This document shows, one piece after another, positions 24,213 through 32,868 of a stretch of DNA of 33,825 nt. Location: contig CAIXGW010000023.1 in the NCBI GenBank assembly GCA_903919145.1, positions 1-33,825 of the forward strand, in the 5' to 3' direction. The notes under the pieces were generated by a model. The model was not told the origin of the DNA, did no database searches, and saw only the letters and a program-made list of their open reading frames with translations. The stretch comes from an uncultured Myxococcales bacterium. Lineage in GTDB: Bacteria; Myxococcota_A; UBA9042. Within the stretch, counting starts at the first letter, position 1. Each line of letters starts with the position of its first letter. A program made the position numbers and the translations under genes.

Positions 24213-27200
24213 CTAGCCGCCCCCCGGCGCCGCCGCGCTGGCTTGTCCACCCCCGCCCTTGGGCATCCCCCAGCCGCGCCACAGCACGTAGACCACCGGA
24301 ATGATCTCCAAAGTCAAGAAGGTACTGGTGACCAGACCGCCCACCAGCGGCGCGCAGATGCGCTGGGTAATCTCTGAGCCCGTGCCGGTGGCCCACAGCA
24401 CCGGGCCCAGGCCGATGATGTTCATGCCCACGGTCATCAGCTTGGGGCGGACGCGTTGCACGGCGCCTTCCAGGACGGCGTTGCGCAGGTCATCGCGGTT
24501 GTGCAGGCGGCCCTCTTGGCGCCAGCGGTCATAGGCTTCGTCCAGGTACATCAGCATGACGATGCCGGTTTCCGCCGCGACCCCCACCAGGGCGATGAGC
24601 CCGACCCACACCGCCGTGCTCAGGCGATAGTCCAGCGCCGCCAGCAGCCACACGCTGCCCACCAGCGCAAATGGCACCGTGCCCAGCACAATCAGCGGCT
24701 GGGCCAGGTTGCCAAAGTTCAGCCACAGCAACAGCAGCATCAGCGCCAGGGTCAGCGGCACCAGGATCTGCATCCGCTCTTGCATCGCCAGCAGCAGCTC
24801 GTACTGGCCCGTCCACACCAGCCGGACGCCGGCGGGCAGAGACAGCGTCCGCGCCTGCTCCTTGGCGCGGTCGACCCAGCGGCCCACGTCCACCTGGTCG
24901 GTGGCCACATCCACATAGACGTAGCCCACCAGCTGGCCGTCCTCATTCTTGAGCATCGGCGGACCTTCGCGGACCACGACCTTGGCCACCTCGCCCAGCC
25001 GCACGCTGGCAGGCAGGGCTGGCCCCGAGCTTGGCGATTTTGCGCCTGAGGCCACAGGATTTTGCGGCGCAGAGGCGGCACCCATCGCGCCCATCGCAGC
25101 CATGCCGGCATCGGCCGCCTGCGGGTCGGCAGCCGCGGTCGCGGCGGTACCCTGCCCGGCTGGACCAGAGGTGGAGCGCGGCAGCGCCAGTAACAAGTCC
25201 TCAACATCGCTGGGGCTTTGCCGGGCACCGCGGGCCAGCCGCACCTGGACGTTGACTCCCAGCCGGCCCTGCGGCAGCGTGGCGACCACTGCACCGCCCA
25301 GCCCCAGCGCCACGGTCTGCTCTACGTCTCGCACCGTCAGGCCCAAAGCGTGCAGCTTGGCGCGGTCTGGCTCAACATCGACGTACCACTGGCCCAGGTT
25401 GCGCTCGGCAAACACGCTGCGGGTGCCCGGCAGGTCGCGCAGGCCTTGCTCCAGGGCCACGGCGGCGCGGTCCAACTGTTGGGGATCGTGGCCAAATAGC
25501 TTGATGCCCACCGGTGTGCGAATGCCGGTGCTCAACATGTCGATGCGGGCCTTGATCGGCATGGTCCAGGCGTGGGTCCAGCCGGCCTGGTCCAGTGCAC
25601 TTTGCATCTGGGCCGTCAATTCATCAAAGGCCAGGCTCCTTTCTGAAGGGAACAGCCGCTCCAGCAGCCCGCCCACGACCCCTTCTTTGCCGCCCCACAC
25701 CCAAGAGGCCGGCCGCCCCTTGCCGCCCTTGGCCGGGTCGCCGTGCCACCAGCGCTGGACCTGGACCTGCCGCCACTCGGCGCGCGGCTTGAGCTGCACA
25801 ACCGTCTCCAGCATCGACAGCGGCGCCGGGTCCGTAGCCGAGTCGGCGCGCCCTGCCTTGCCAAAGACGCTGATAACCTCTGGAAAGGCCCGCAGCACCC
25901 GGTCTTGAATCTGCATGGTCCGCTGCGCCTCGCCAATCGACAGGCCGTTGGCGGTAGTGGGCATGTACAGGATGTCTCCCTCGTTGAGCGCCGGCATGAA
26001 CTCGCTGCCCAGGCCGCGGGCCAGCGGAATGGCGCTCAGCACCGCAAAAAGCCCCATCAGCAGCGTGGTCTTGGGGTTGTGCAGCGCTACCCAGGCCATC
26101 GGCCGATAGACCTTGAGCAGCACCCGGCTGACGGGGTGCTCGCTCTCTTTGCGAATCCGCCCGCGCACCAGCAGCCGCAGCAGCGCCGGAGCCAAGGTAA
26201 TGCTCAGCAGCGCCGCACCGGCCATGGCAAAAGTCTTGGTAAACGCCAAGGGGTGAAACAGCCGCCGGCCCTGGCCTTCCAGTGCAAAAACCGGCAGGAA
26301 GCTCACCACCAGCAGCAGCAGCGAAAAGAAAATCGGCGGGCCAACCCCTCTACACGCCTGCAGGATCGCGTCAATCCGCTGCGCTTGGGTGTACGGGTAT
26401 TTGAGCTTTTCTAGCTTGCGGTGGGCATCGTCTACCAGCACCACGGCGGCGTCGACCAGGTCGCCCACGGCCAGGACAATTCCGCCCAGGCTCATCAAAT
26501 TGCTGGAGACGCCCAGCCACTTCATAGGAATAAATGCCAGCAGCACCGCGGCGGGAAGCATCAGCGCTGCCACCAGGGTAGAGCGAAAATGCAGCAGAAA
26601 CACAAAAATCACCAGCACCACGGTAATTAATTGCTCGGTCAATGCATGGGTCAGCGTGTCCACGGATTCATTGATCAGTCGCGAGCGGTCGTAGACGGGC
26701 ACCAGCTTGACTCCGGGCGGCAAGGTCGGCTGCACCTCGGCCAGGCGGGCCTTGAGCCTTTCGATCACCGCCAGGGTGTTCTGGCCGCTGCGCACCACCG
26801 CAATACCGCCCACCGCCTCGCCTTTGCCGTCAAAATCGGCGGTGCCGCGCCGCGCCGCCGGCCCATAGCTCACCGAGGCGACGTCGCTCACTTTGGGGCC
26901 CGGCTGGTTGGCCGCCGGGCGCAGTGGCGTGTCGCGCAGAGCCTGCAGGTCGGGCAGCGTGCCTTGAACGCGGACAAAGTACTCGCGCTGGCTCATCTCC
27001 AGCAGGCTGCCAGAGGCATCTGACGTAGCGCCCTGCACCGCCGCAGCCAGCTCGCTCAACGTGGCGCCCCAGCTGGCCATCTTGACCGGGTCGGCATCGA
27101 CCTGCACTTGGCGCTGGTAGCCTCCTACTGTGGCAATCTCGGCGACACCGGCCACGCTGGCCAGGGCCAAGCGCACCGTTCCCTCTTGCAAGTCGCGCAG

Positions 27201-27683
27201 CTGTGCCACGTCCAGGTTGCCGGTCTCGTCGATGAGCGCGTACTGGTAGGCCCAGCCGACCCCCGACGCATCCGGGCCCAGACTCAGCTTGGCACCGGCG
27301 GGCAGCAGCCCCTGCAGCTGGCTGAGCTGTTGCTGCACGCGGTTGCGAGCGCTCTCCAGATCGGTGCCGTCGTCAAACAAGACGTAGACAAAAGCCATGC
27401 CGTACATGGCATAGCCGCGCACCGCCTTGACCCCCGGCGCACCCACCAGCGCCGACACCACCGGCCGGGTCACGCGTTCTTCCATGCGGTCTGGGGGGTT
27501 GCCCATCCAGTCGGCCAGCAGAATCACCTGGGTGTCGCTCAAGTCCGGAATCGCGTCCAGGCTGCCGGTGCGCAGCGAATACCAGCCGACCAGCGTGGCC
27601 GCCAGGCTGACCAGCACCACCACCCACGGGTGCATCACACTGGACTGAATTACTTTGTCTAGGATTCCCGCCTTGCTGTCCAT
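24213..27683 (-). CDS. cusA: CusA/CzcA-family heavy-metal RND efflux pump
   Basis: The protein has 1156 residues, about 100 longer than typical CusA. It is the proton-driven inner-membrane trimer that exports metal through CusB and TolC. The N-terminus (ILDKVIQSSVMHPWVVVLVS) is TM1. Diagnostic CusA segments include AIPDLSDTQVILLADWMGNP, SLGGIVLAVGDLVDAAVVLV (TM4 with proton-relay Asp), SVFGKAGRADSATDPAPLSM and IDMLSTGIRTPVGIKLFG, which point to the Cu(I)/Ag(I) branch over the Co/Zn/Cd one. Two unusual insertions occur in the periplasmic part: about residues 640-690 (RWWHGDPAKGGKGRPASWVW) and an Ala/Gly/Pro/Met-rich loop at about 833-890 containing AAMGAMGAASAP. Only three bases separate it from CusB, so the two are translated from one message. 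The stop is TAG. Confidence 0.95.
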   Translation of the reverse strand: MDSKAGILDKVIQSSVMHPWVVVLVSLAATLVGWYSLRTGSLDAIPDLSDTQVILLADWMGNPPDRMEERVTRPVVSALVGAPGVKAVRGYAMYGMAFVYVLFDDGTDLESARNRVQQQLSQLQGLLPAGAKLSLGPDASGVGWAYQYALIDETGNLDVAQLRDLQEGTVRLALASVAGVAEIATVGGYQRQVQVDADPVKMASWGATLSELAAAVQGATSDASGSLLEMSQREYFVRVQGTLPDLQALRDTPLRPAANQPGPKVSDVASVSYGPAARRGTADFDGKGEAVGGIAVVRSGQNTLAVIERLKARLAEVQPTLPPGVKLVPVYDRSRLINESVDTLTHALTEQLITVVLVIFVFLLHFRSTLVAALMLPAAVLLAFIPMKWLGVSSNLMSLGGIVLAVGDLVDAAVVLVDDAHRKLEKLKYPYTQAQRIDAILQACRGVGPPIFFSLLLLVVSFLPVFALEGQGRRLFHPLAFTKTFAMAGAALLSITLAPALLRLLVRGRIRKESEHPVSRVLLKVYRPMAWVALHNPKTTLLMGLFAVLSAIPLARGLGSEFMPALNEGDILYMPTTANGLSIGEAQRTMQIQDRVLRAFPEVISVFGKAGRADSATDPAPLSMLETVVQLKPRAEWRQVQVQRWWHGDPAKGGKGRPASWVWGGKEGVVGGLLERLFPSERSLAFDELTAQMQSALDQAGWTHAWTMPIKARIDMLSTGIRTPVGIKLFGHDPQQLDRAAVALEQGLRDLPGTRSVFAERNLGQWYVDVEPDRAKLHALGLTVRDVEQTVALGLGGAVVATLPQGRLGVNVQVRLARGARQSPSDVEDLLLALPRSTSGPAGQGTAATAAADPQAADAGMAAMGAMGAASAPQNPVASGAKSPSSGPALPASVRLGEVAKVVVREGPPMLKNEDGQLVGYVYVDVATDQVDVGRWVDRAKEQARTLSLPAGVRLVWTGQYELLLAMQERMQILVPLTLALMLLLLWLNFGNLAQPLIVLGTVPFALVGSVWLLAALDYRLSTAVWVGLIALVGVAAETGIVMLMYLDEAYDRWRQEGRLHNRDDLRNAVLEGAVQRVRPKLMTVGMNIIGLGPVLWATGTGSEITQRICAPLVGGLVTSTFLTLEIIPVVYVLWRGWGMPKGGGGQASAAAPGGG

Positions 27684-27686
27684 GGG

Positions 27687-29534
27687 CTACGGCTCCTCGA
27701 CGCTGGGCGCCTGCTGAGGGGCCGCGGTCGGCGCCCCCTGAATGTCGCCGCAGCGCAGCATCTCGGCGCCGTAGTACGGGTTGGCCACCTCTCCCGCGCG
27801 CTGCAGCCAGCGGCCAGGCGCCATTGAGCACCAGACCACCTGCAGTTCGCTTGACAGGCCCGCGCGCCGCGCCAGCGCAATGACCTGCTCTGACAGCTCG
27901 CCCAGGCGCTTGCGCTGCTCGGCCAGGTCCTGCGGAAAGGCATCCAAGCCCTTGAGGGCGAGCTGGGCCTTTTGGGCCACCTTGCGCAATTCCTCAGCCT
28001 TGGCAAGGGCAACCTTGGCGTTGCTCTCTACCAGCGCGTCTCCCAGCAGCAGGTAGGCGTCGATGACCGGCTGTACTTGAGCGGGCTGCAGCGCCGCCTC
28101 GGGGCCGCCAGTACCGCCGCCGTGCTGGTGATCGTGCCCAGCGTGATCGGCGTGATCATGGGCTTTTTCAGCGGGCGCCGCCGCAGCTGGCTGGGCCGTG
28201 GCGGTGGCCGGCTCAGGCACGCCTGCGGCCAGTCGCGTCTCGGCATCCACCAGAAACACGCCGCTTACCGCGATCCGGTCACCCTCTACCAAACCAGCGC
28301 GGATCTCGACCCAGCCATCGGCGCGCAGACCGGTCTCGACCCGCGTTGGCGTCACCAGCCCGCCTTTGCCCAGGCGCTGCACGTAGCGCGCGTGGCCCAC
28401 ATCGATCAGAGCATCCTCTGGAACGGCAAGCACTTGCCTGGCCTTCTGCACCAGCCGCCAGCGCGCCAGCATCCCCGGCCGCAGCGCGCCATCGCCGTTG
28501 TGCACCAGCGCCCGCAGCCGCACCGTCCGCACGTCGGCGCGACCGTCGACTTCTGGAGAGAGAATCTGCCCTTGGACCACCTTCTCGTCGGCCAGCACCA
28601 GCTCGACCTCTTGGCCGGGCTGCAGCTGGGCCGCCAGCGTCTGCGGTACGTCGGCCACCGCCAGCAGATAAGCCAGGTCTGCCGCCAGCCACAGCGGATC
28701 GGCCACGGACACATACCGCCCTGCTTCAAAGGGCCTATCAATGACCATGCCCGCTTTGGGCGCAGTGACCACCGCCACGCCGCGCGCCTTGCCCAGGCCC
28801 TTGACGCCGCCGCGGCCCATCCCCAGCCGCACCAGGCGCTCGCCCGCCGCCGACTTCATGCCGCCGGTCGCCGTCTCTCCGGCGCCGTGGCTGGTCTGCT
28901 CCAGCTGGGCAGTGGCCAGGTACTCGGCCTGGGCTTCGTGCAGCTCGCGCGAGTAGAGTACCGCCAACGTCTCGCCAGCCTTGAACAACTCGCCGGGCCG
29001 CCGCTCGGCCACCCGCTGCAGCCAGCCGGCGGTGCGCGCCGTCACGGCAAACCGGCGGATCGGGTCCAGCGCCAGCTGCCCCGGCAGCAGCGTGGCAAGT
29101 TCCAGGTCGCGCTTCTCTACCGCCGCAGAGCGCACGCCAGCCCGCTGCAGGCGCCCGGTCTCCACGCGCGTCGCCGCCACGCCGGCAACGCCCTGCAGGC
29201 GAAACGAGGCGCCGGGATCCGCAGCCGCCGCGCCGCCTTGCCCCAGGCCCGCCTTGGGAACCAAGTCCATGCCGCACACCGGACAGGCGCCGCGCCCCGG
29301 CTGCTGATAGGTCGGGTGCATTGGGCAAGTGTAGATTTCGCCACTAGCCTGGGCGGGGGCTGAGGCCTGCCACCACACCACCGCCGCGGCGCCGCCCAGG
29401 GTCAGCACCACCAGCCAGCGCATCAGGCCGGCCAGCCGCAGCGCCCAGCCGCCCGGCTTGGCCGTCAGCTCGGCCATCTCGCGCTGGTCGTCTGGGTCGG
29501 GGCGGTCAGGCCGCTCTTGGGATTCTGTTGTCAT
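27687..29534 (-). CDS. cusB: CusB-type periplasmic adaptor with metal-binding extensions
   Basis: The protein has 615 residues. The order is: cytoplasmic acidic N-terminus; one membrane segment at about 35-55; a heavy-metal-binding motif YTCPMHPTYQQPG...CPVCGMDLVP at about 67-93; the CusB barrel and hairpin domains (about 120-440, with RTAGWLQRVAERRPGELFKA, TAPKAGMVIDRPFEAGRYVS and the RVETGLRADGWVEIRAGLVE end); a His-rich linker HDHADHAGHDHQHGG near 457; and a C-terminal DUF3347 domain (VIDAYLLLGDALVESNAKVA ... AGEVANPYYGAEMLRCGDI). The adaptor bridges pump and channel and passes metal to CusA. The added HMBD, His linker and DUF3347 give three extra metal sites, and may make up for the absence of a separate CusF. 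The ribosome site AAGGTG precedes ATG 29534. Confidence 0.93.
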   Translation of the reverse strand: MTTESQERPDRPDPDDQREMAELTAKPGGWALRLAGLMRWLVVLTLGGAAAVVWWQASAPAQASGEIYTCPMHPTYQQPGRGACPVCGMDLVPKAGLGQGGAAAADPGASFRLQGVAGVAATRVETGRLQRAGVRSAAVEKRDLELATLLPGQLALDPIRRFAVTARTAGWLQRVAERRPGELFKAGETLAVLYSRELHEAQAEYLATAQLEQTSHGAGETATGGMKSAAGERLVRLGMGRGGVKGLGKARGVAVVTAPKAGMVIDRPFEAGRYVSVADPLWLAADLAYLLAVADVPQTLAAQLQPGQEVELVLADEKVVQGQILSPEVDGRADVRTVRLRALVHNGDGALRPGMLARWRLVQKARQVLAVPEDALIDVGHARYVQRLGKGGLVTPTRVETGLRADGWVEIRAGLVEGDRIAVSGVFLVDAETRLAAGVPEPATATAQPAAAAPAEKAHDHADHAGHDHQHGGGTGGPEAALQPAQVQPVIDAYLLLGDALVESNAKVALAKAEELRKVAQKAQLALKGLDAFPQDLAEQRKRLGELSEQVIALARRAGLSSELQVVWCSMAPGRWLQRAGEVANPYYGAEMLRCGDIQGAPTAAPQQAPSVEEP

Positions 29535-29603
29535 GTCGCACCTTTCTGCCAGGGTCCCCCCCAGCGCTTTCTGTAGACTTACTCGTTCAAAGACAGCGTC
29601 ATG

Positions 29604-30950
29604 CTAGTGGCTCATCTGCGATCCGGTGTCGGCGGCAGAGGTGCCCATGGCCGAGCCGCCTGCGCCAGCACTCACCGCCATCCCATCGACTTCGGCCGTC
29701 TCCAGGCGAATTCGCCGCGCCCGGGCCTGTAGCCAAGCCCCCTCCAGGTCGACCTGCTGCAGGTCATAGGTCAGCAAGCGGTGCTCTGCCTCCAGGATGT
29801 CGGCCACCGTCACCGCCCCGCTGGCGAGGCCTGGCAGCGCCGCTTGCACGGCCCGCCGCAGCGCTGGGATCACCCGCTCTACCAGCGACTGGCGGCGCAC
29901 TTGCAGCTGCTTGAGCTCGCCATCGGCCTGGGCCAAAGCTGCGCGCATCCTCAGCATTTTGTCCTGTCGCATCGGCATCAGCGCGGTGGCCTCGCCATGG
30001 GTCGCCGCGACCTTGGCAGCGCTGCGCTGGCGGTCCGGCCAGTCTCCGGGGCGCAGCGCCAGGCTGAGCATCAGCCCCCACGGCATCTCATCCATCGTCA
30101 TCAGACCCAACCCCGGGGTCACCGTCCAGCCGGCCGCCGCACTCTCTGCCTTGGCCCGCGCCTGCAAAGCTCGCTGTTGCGACGCCAGCTTGAGCAGGGC
30201 CGGATGCGCGTCCCAGTCGATGGTGTGGGTGGGCGCGGCCGGCAGCTCCAGGCTCGGCTGGCCCAGGTCTTCGACGGACTCGCCGGTCCACTGCGCCAGC
30301 TGCTGCTGCAGGGCGGGCAGCCCGGCCTCCAGGGCCACCAGCTCAACGCGCAAGCCCTCGGCATCGGCCTGGGCCTGGGCCTGCCGCAGGCTGGACACCG
30401 GCCGCCCGCCGCCCAGCGACCGCACCAGCACCGCCTCTATCGCTTCGGCGTCGGCCAGGTGATGGCGCAGCACTGCTCGGCGCTGCACCGCTGCCCGCCA
30501 CGCGCCAAAGGCCAGCCGCGCCGCGTAGGCCACCTCGCCCGCTTGCGTCGGCGCGTCCGCTTGGGCCAGCGCCACCTGGCTGCGCGCCACCGCCCGCGGC
30601 GCCTCTACCTGGCCGCCAAGCGGCAGCGGCTGCTCGACCATCACCCAGGCAGTCGGCTGCTTTTGGTGGTGCTCGCTGTAAGAGAGCTCGCTGACGGTCA
30701 GCCTAACCATCGGCGGCGGCAGCCCACCGGCCGACCCGACATTGCCCTCTGCCGCCCGCACCTTGGCCGCCACGGCGTGCAGCAACGGCGCCCGCGCGAC
30801 CGCCTTTTCGACCGCCCGCTGTTCGGTGTAGGCGTCTGCGGCCGCGCCCGCCGCCGCCGCCTCGCCCACCCCGCTGCCCAGCAGCGCCAGCCCAGCGACC
30901 GCGGCCACTACCCACTGTGCGGTACTATGGGTCGCCCCAATGCATCCCAT
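29604..30950 (-). CDS. TolC-family outer-membrane efflux channel
   Basis: The protein has 448 residues from the chosen start at 30950, which follows GAGG and gives a signal peptide (TAQWVVAAVAGLALLGSG, AAAAG). Two TolC/OEP-type helical repeats are visible: ARAPLLHAVAAKVRAAEGNV, PPPMVRLTVSELSYSEHHQK, the beta-barrel return WVMVEQPLPLGGQVE, long Ala/Gln-rich helices, then a second repeat with LGLMTMDEMPWGLMLSLALR and a closing helix LLTYDLQQVDLEGAWLQARA. It provides the outer-membrane exit for the CusAB pump. The C-terminal tail is short and Met/Ser/Gly-rich, with three Met that might bind Cu(I). It lies between the small Cys/His protein and CusB on the same strand. Confidence 0.88.
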   Translation of the reverse strand: MGCIGATHSTAQWVVAAVAGLALLGSGVGEAAAAGAAADAYTEQRAVEKAVARAPLLHAVAAKVRAAEGNVGSAGGLPPPMVRLTVSELSYSEHHQKQPTAWVMVEQPLPLGGQVEAPRAVARSQVALAQADAPTQAGEVAYAARLAFGAWRAAVQRRAVLRHHLADAEAIEAVLVRSLGGGRPVSSLRQAQAQADAEGLRVELVALEAGLPALQQQLAQWTGESVEDLGQPSLELPAAPTHTIDWDAHPALLKLASQQRALQARAKAESAAAGWTVTPGLGLMTMDEMPWGLMLSLALRPGDWPDRQRSAAKVAATHGEATALMPMRQDKMLRMRAALAQADGELKQLQVRRQSLVERVIPALRRAVQAALPGLASGAVTVADILEAEHRLLTYDLQQVDLEGAWLQARARRIRLETAEVDGMAVSAGAGGSAMGTSAADTGSQMSH

Positions 30951-31086
30951 CGCAGACCTCGCCGGCGCTAGTTCAAGCGCGCGCAGAAGTGGACGGGGGC
31001 GCAAGCGCACCGGCAAAATGCCCTGCAGTACGCGGACCAAGCCGCCCCACAAGCGCACGCACCCCCGCAAAGGCAGGCGAGGTGGT

Positions 31087-31527
31087 CTAAATCAGCAGGC
31101 GATGCAGAGCGATGGGCAGGTTGGGCGGCGCTGCACCGGGGGGCCCGCGCGCCCAAAGGGTGGCATGGCGGCCGTTTTCCGTACTTGCAAGGGCGGCAGC
31201 GCCAAAGGGCGGCGGCAGCGGCTCAGCCAGCGGCGGGTGGGCCACGGCGGGGTCGGGCTGGGTCTGGGCCGTGGCAGCGGCGCCGCTCAGCTGGTGTTGG
31301 TCGCCGCAGCACTCGCCGCCTGCGGTCGCTTGGCCAACGCCCAACTCAGCGGCTTGATCATCCAGGGCTTTGGCGCAGCAGCTGTGGGCGGACTCGTCAT
31401 CGGCTGCGGCAGCAGAGAGGCCCAGGGTGTGGCTAATCGGGCAGTGGCCACAAAAGCACAGCAACTGCAGGCCCATTGCCTGGACCAGCAGCAGCAGCGT
31501 CAGTGCCGTCGCCCACCCCTTCAACAC
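31087..31527 (-). CDS. Secreted Cys/His-rich protein heading the efflux operon
   Basis: The protein has 146 residues from a GTG at 31527. A signal peptide (WATALTLLLLVQAMGLQLL) is followed by CFCGHC, then HSCCAKAL and GGECCGDQHQ, a set of Cys and His suited to soft-metal binding. The C-terminus, PPNLPIALHRLLI, resembles the 'GPP.....P..LHR.LLI' tail seen in small proteins found in front of CzcCBA/CusCBA operons (DUF2946/CzcI-like); this comparison is from memory. It lies about 136 bases before the TolC gene and is probably first in the operon. It may sense or buffer periplasmic Cu/Ag, in the place usually filled by CusF. Function is inference from composition and position. Confidence 0.7.
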   Translation of the reverse strand: MLKGWATALTLLLLVQAMGLQLLCFCGHCPISHTLGLSAAAADDESAHSCCAKALDDQAAELGVGQATAGGECCGDQHQLSGAAATAQTQPDPAVAHPPLAEPLPPPFGAAALASTENGRHATLWARGPPGAAPPNLPIALHRLLI

Positions 31528-31942
31528 CCGTCCAACCCCGTCTTGAGGCCCAACAGGGCCGCTGGGTCAGGGTATCCCTGTGGCCGGGCGTTGGCAAGGT
31601 GGTGGTTGTGGTGGGCGTATCCCCAAGCTGGTCTGCAATTTGAAAGCAACAGCTTAGCGAGCAGTCAGTCGCCGGCGGTCGACCTGTGCGGCGTCAGCTC
31701 GGCCAAGGGCGCGGTCAAAGATACGGACACCTGTGTCGGCGCCATCGGCAAGCTCGCCCCCTGCTGCTGCCAAACCAGCTGAGACGGTGCATCCATCGGC
31801 AAGGTCACGGCCCAGGGCGGGTTGACCTACATGAAGTACCCCCGGGTTTGCCAGCGGAGGAGTCGTCGACCACGGTGGCTAGCCAGCCCAGACTGGCGTA
31901 CCCTGTGCTCGGCGCAACCCCATTGGCGCCGCGGAGGCCGGA
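31528..31942. other. Control region between efflux operon and cytochrome gene
   Basis: About 415 bases. On the minus strand a promoter-like TTGCCA and TACCCT are 17 bases apart (31568-31596), overlapping a CAGGG-ATA-CCCTG dyad; this could drive the efflux operon. On the plus strand a short frame ends at 31782 with VDLCGVSSAKGAVKDTDTCV and CCCQTS; it looks like a decayed Cys-rich gene but is too short to name. Confidence 0.35.
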
Positions 31943-32797
31943 ATGTCCAAGTTTTTCAACAATGCCCTGGCCGTTGTGGTGGGCGCTGGCGCTGCGCTGA
32001 CGTTGAGCGTAGCAGGGCCGGCCCAAGCGGCTGCCGCCAAGGTGGTCGCCACGCCCGGACAAATCGACCTGGGCAGCCTCGCAGCAGGCGCCAAAAAGAC
32101 CGTCTCCTTTACGCTGGAGAACCAAGGGGCGGCCGAGGCATAGAAAATCGCCTGCAAGGGCAGTGGTTTTTCCTTTGACAAGAAGAGCGTAAACCTCGCC
32201 GCGGGCGCCCAGGAGTCGATTGCCGCCACCTACACCGCAGCCAAGGCCGCCCCTGCCAAGGCCAAGGCGTTAAAGGGAAAGATCTCCTGCCGGGCAGCGG
32301 CTCTGACGTTCAAGGGTTCGCTTCAGCCCAAGGCCGCAGCCGAGGCCAAGCCAGCAGACGCCAAAGCGGCCGAGCCAAAGCCGACGGACGCCAAGCCCGC
32401 CGAAGCGAAGCCTGGCGAAGGCAATCCCGAAGCCAAGCCGACCAAGCCGGCCGGGGTCAAGGCCAAGAAGGCGCCAGACAAGGTGACCATCAAGGAGTGC
32501 CAGGCGAACAAGCCGCCGGTGGTGTTTCCCCATAAAGCGCACGCTATCGACCGCAAACTGGCTTGCGACACCTGCCAGCACACCCAGAAGGGCCTAAAGG
32601 CCGGCAGTGACACGCTCGTCCACAAGTGCGCGAGCTGTCACCTGGATCCGACCGACAAGGCCCCAAGCTGCAAGGAAAAGGGCACCAGCAAGAACCCCTA
32701 CCACATCCGCTGCCTCGGCTGCCACAAGGAGAATGCCGACAAGGAGAATGGCGGCGGCAAGGCACCCACCAAGTGCGCCGCCTGCCACAAGGGCTAG
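31943..32797 (+). pseudogene. Multihaem class III-type cytochrome c with in-frame amber codon
   Basis: GGAGG five bases upstream supports the start at 31943. A signal peptide (NNALAVVVGAGAALTLSVAG, AQA) leads into an Ig-like segment (IDLGSLAAGAKKTVSFTLEN). A TAG at 32141-32143 interrupts it; the same frame then continues to 32797 with KIACKGSGFSFDKKSVNLAA, a Lys/Pro/Ala-rich linker, and a cytochrome c3/c7-like end: VVFPHKAHAIDRKLACDTCQ, then CASCH, CLGCH and CAACHKG. Three sites are canonical CxxCH haem sites. The first reads CDTCQH, with the ligand His displaced by one residue. Such proteins carry periplasmic electrons. Because the frame on both sides of the TAG is of good quality, the lesion is recent, a sequencing error, or read through. 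An internal GTG at 32483 could start a haem-only product, but it would lack a signal. Confidence 0.75.
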
Positions 32798-32868
32798 CCC
32801 GCATGTATCACCAGCGAAAGCGTCCGCGGCCTCGAGTGTGCCCAGGCGAGGCTTGAGAGACCCCACAC

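Noticed and set aside
31686..31782. Short Cys-rich frame ending CCCQTS
   Set aside because: Too short, no start or ribosome site, and no match I can name; mentioned only as possible decay debris.
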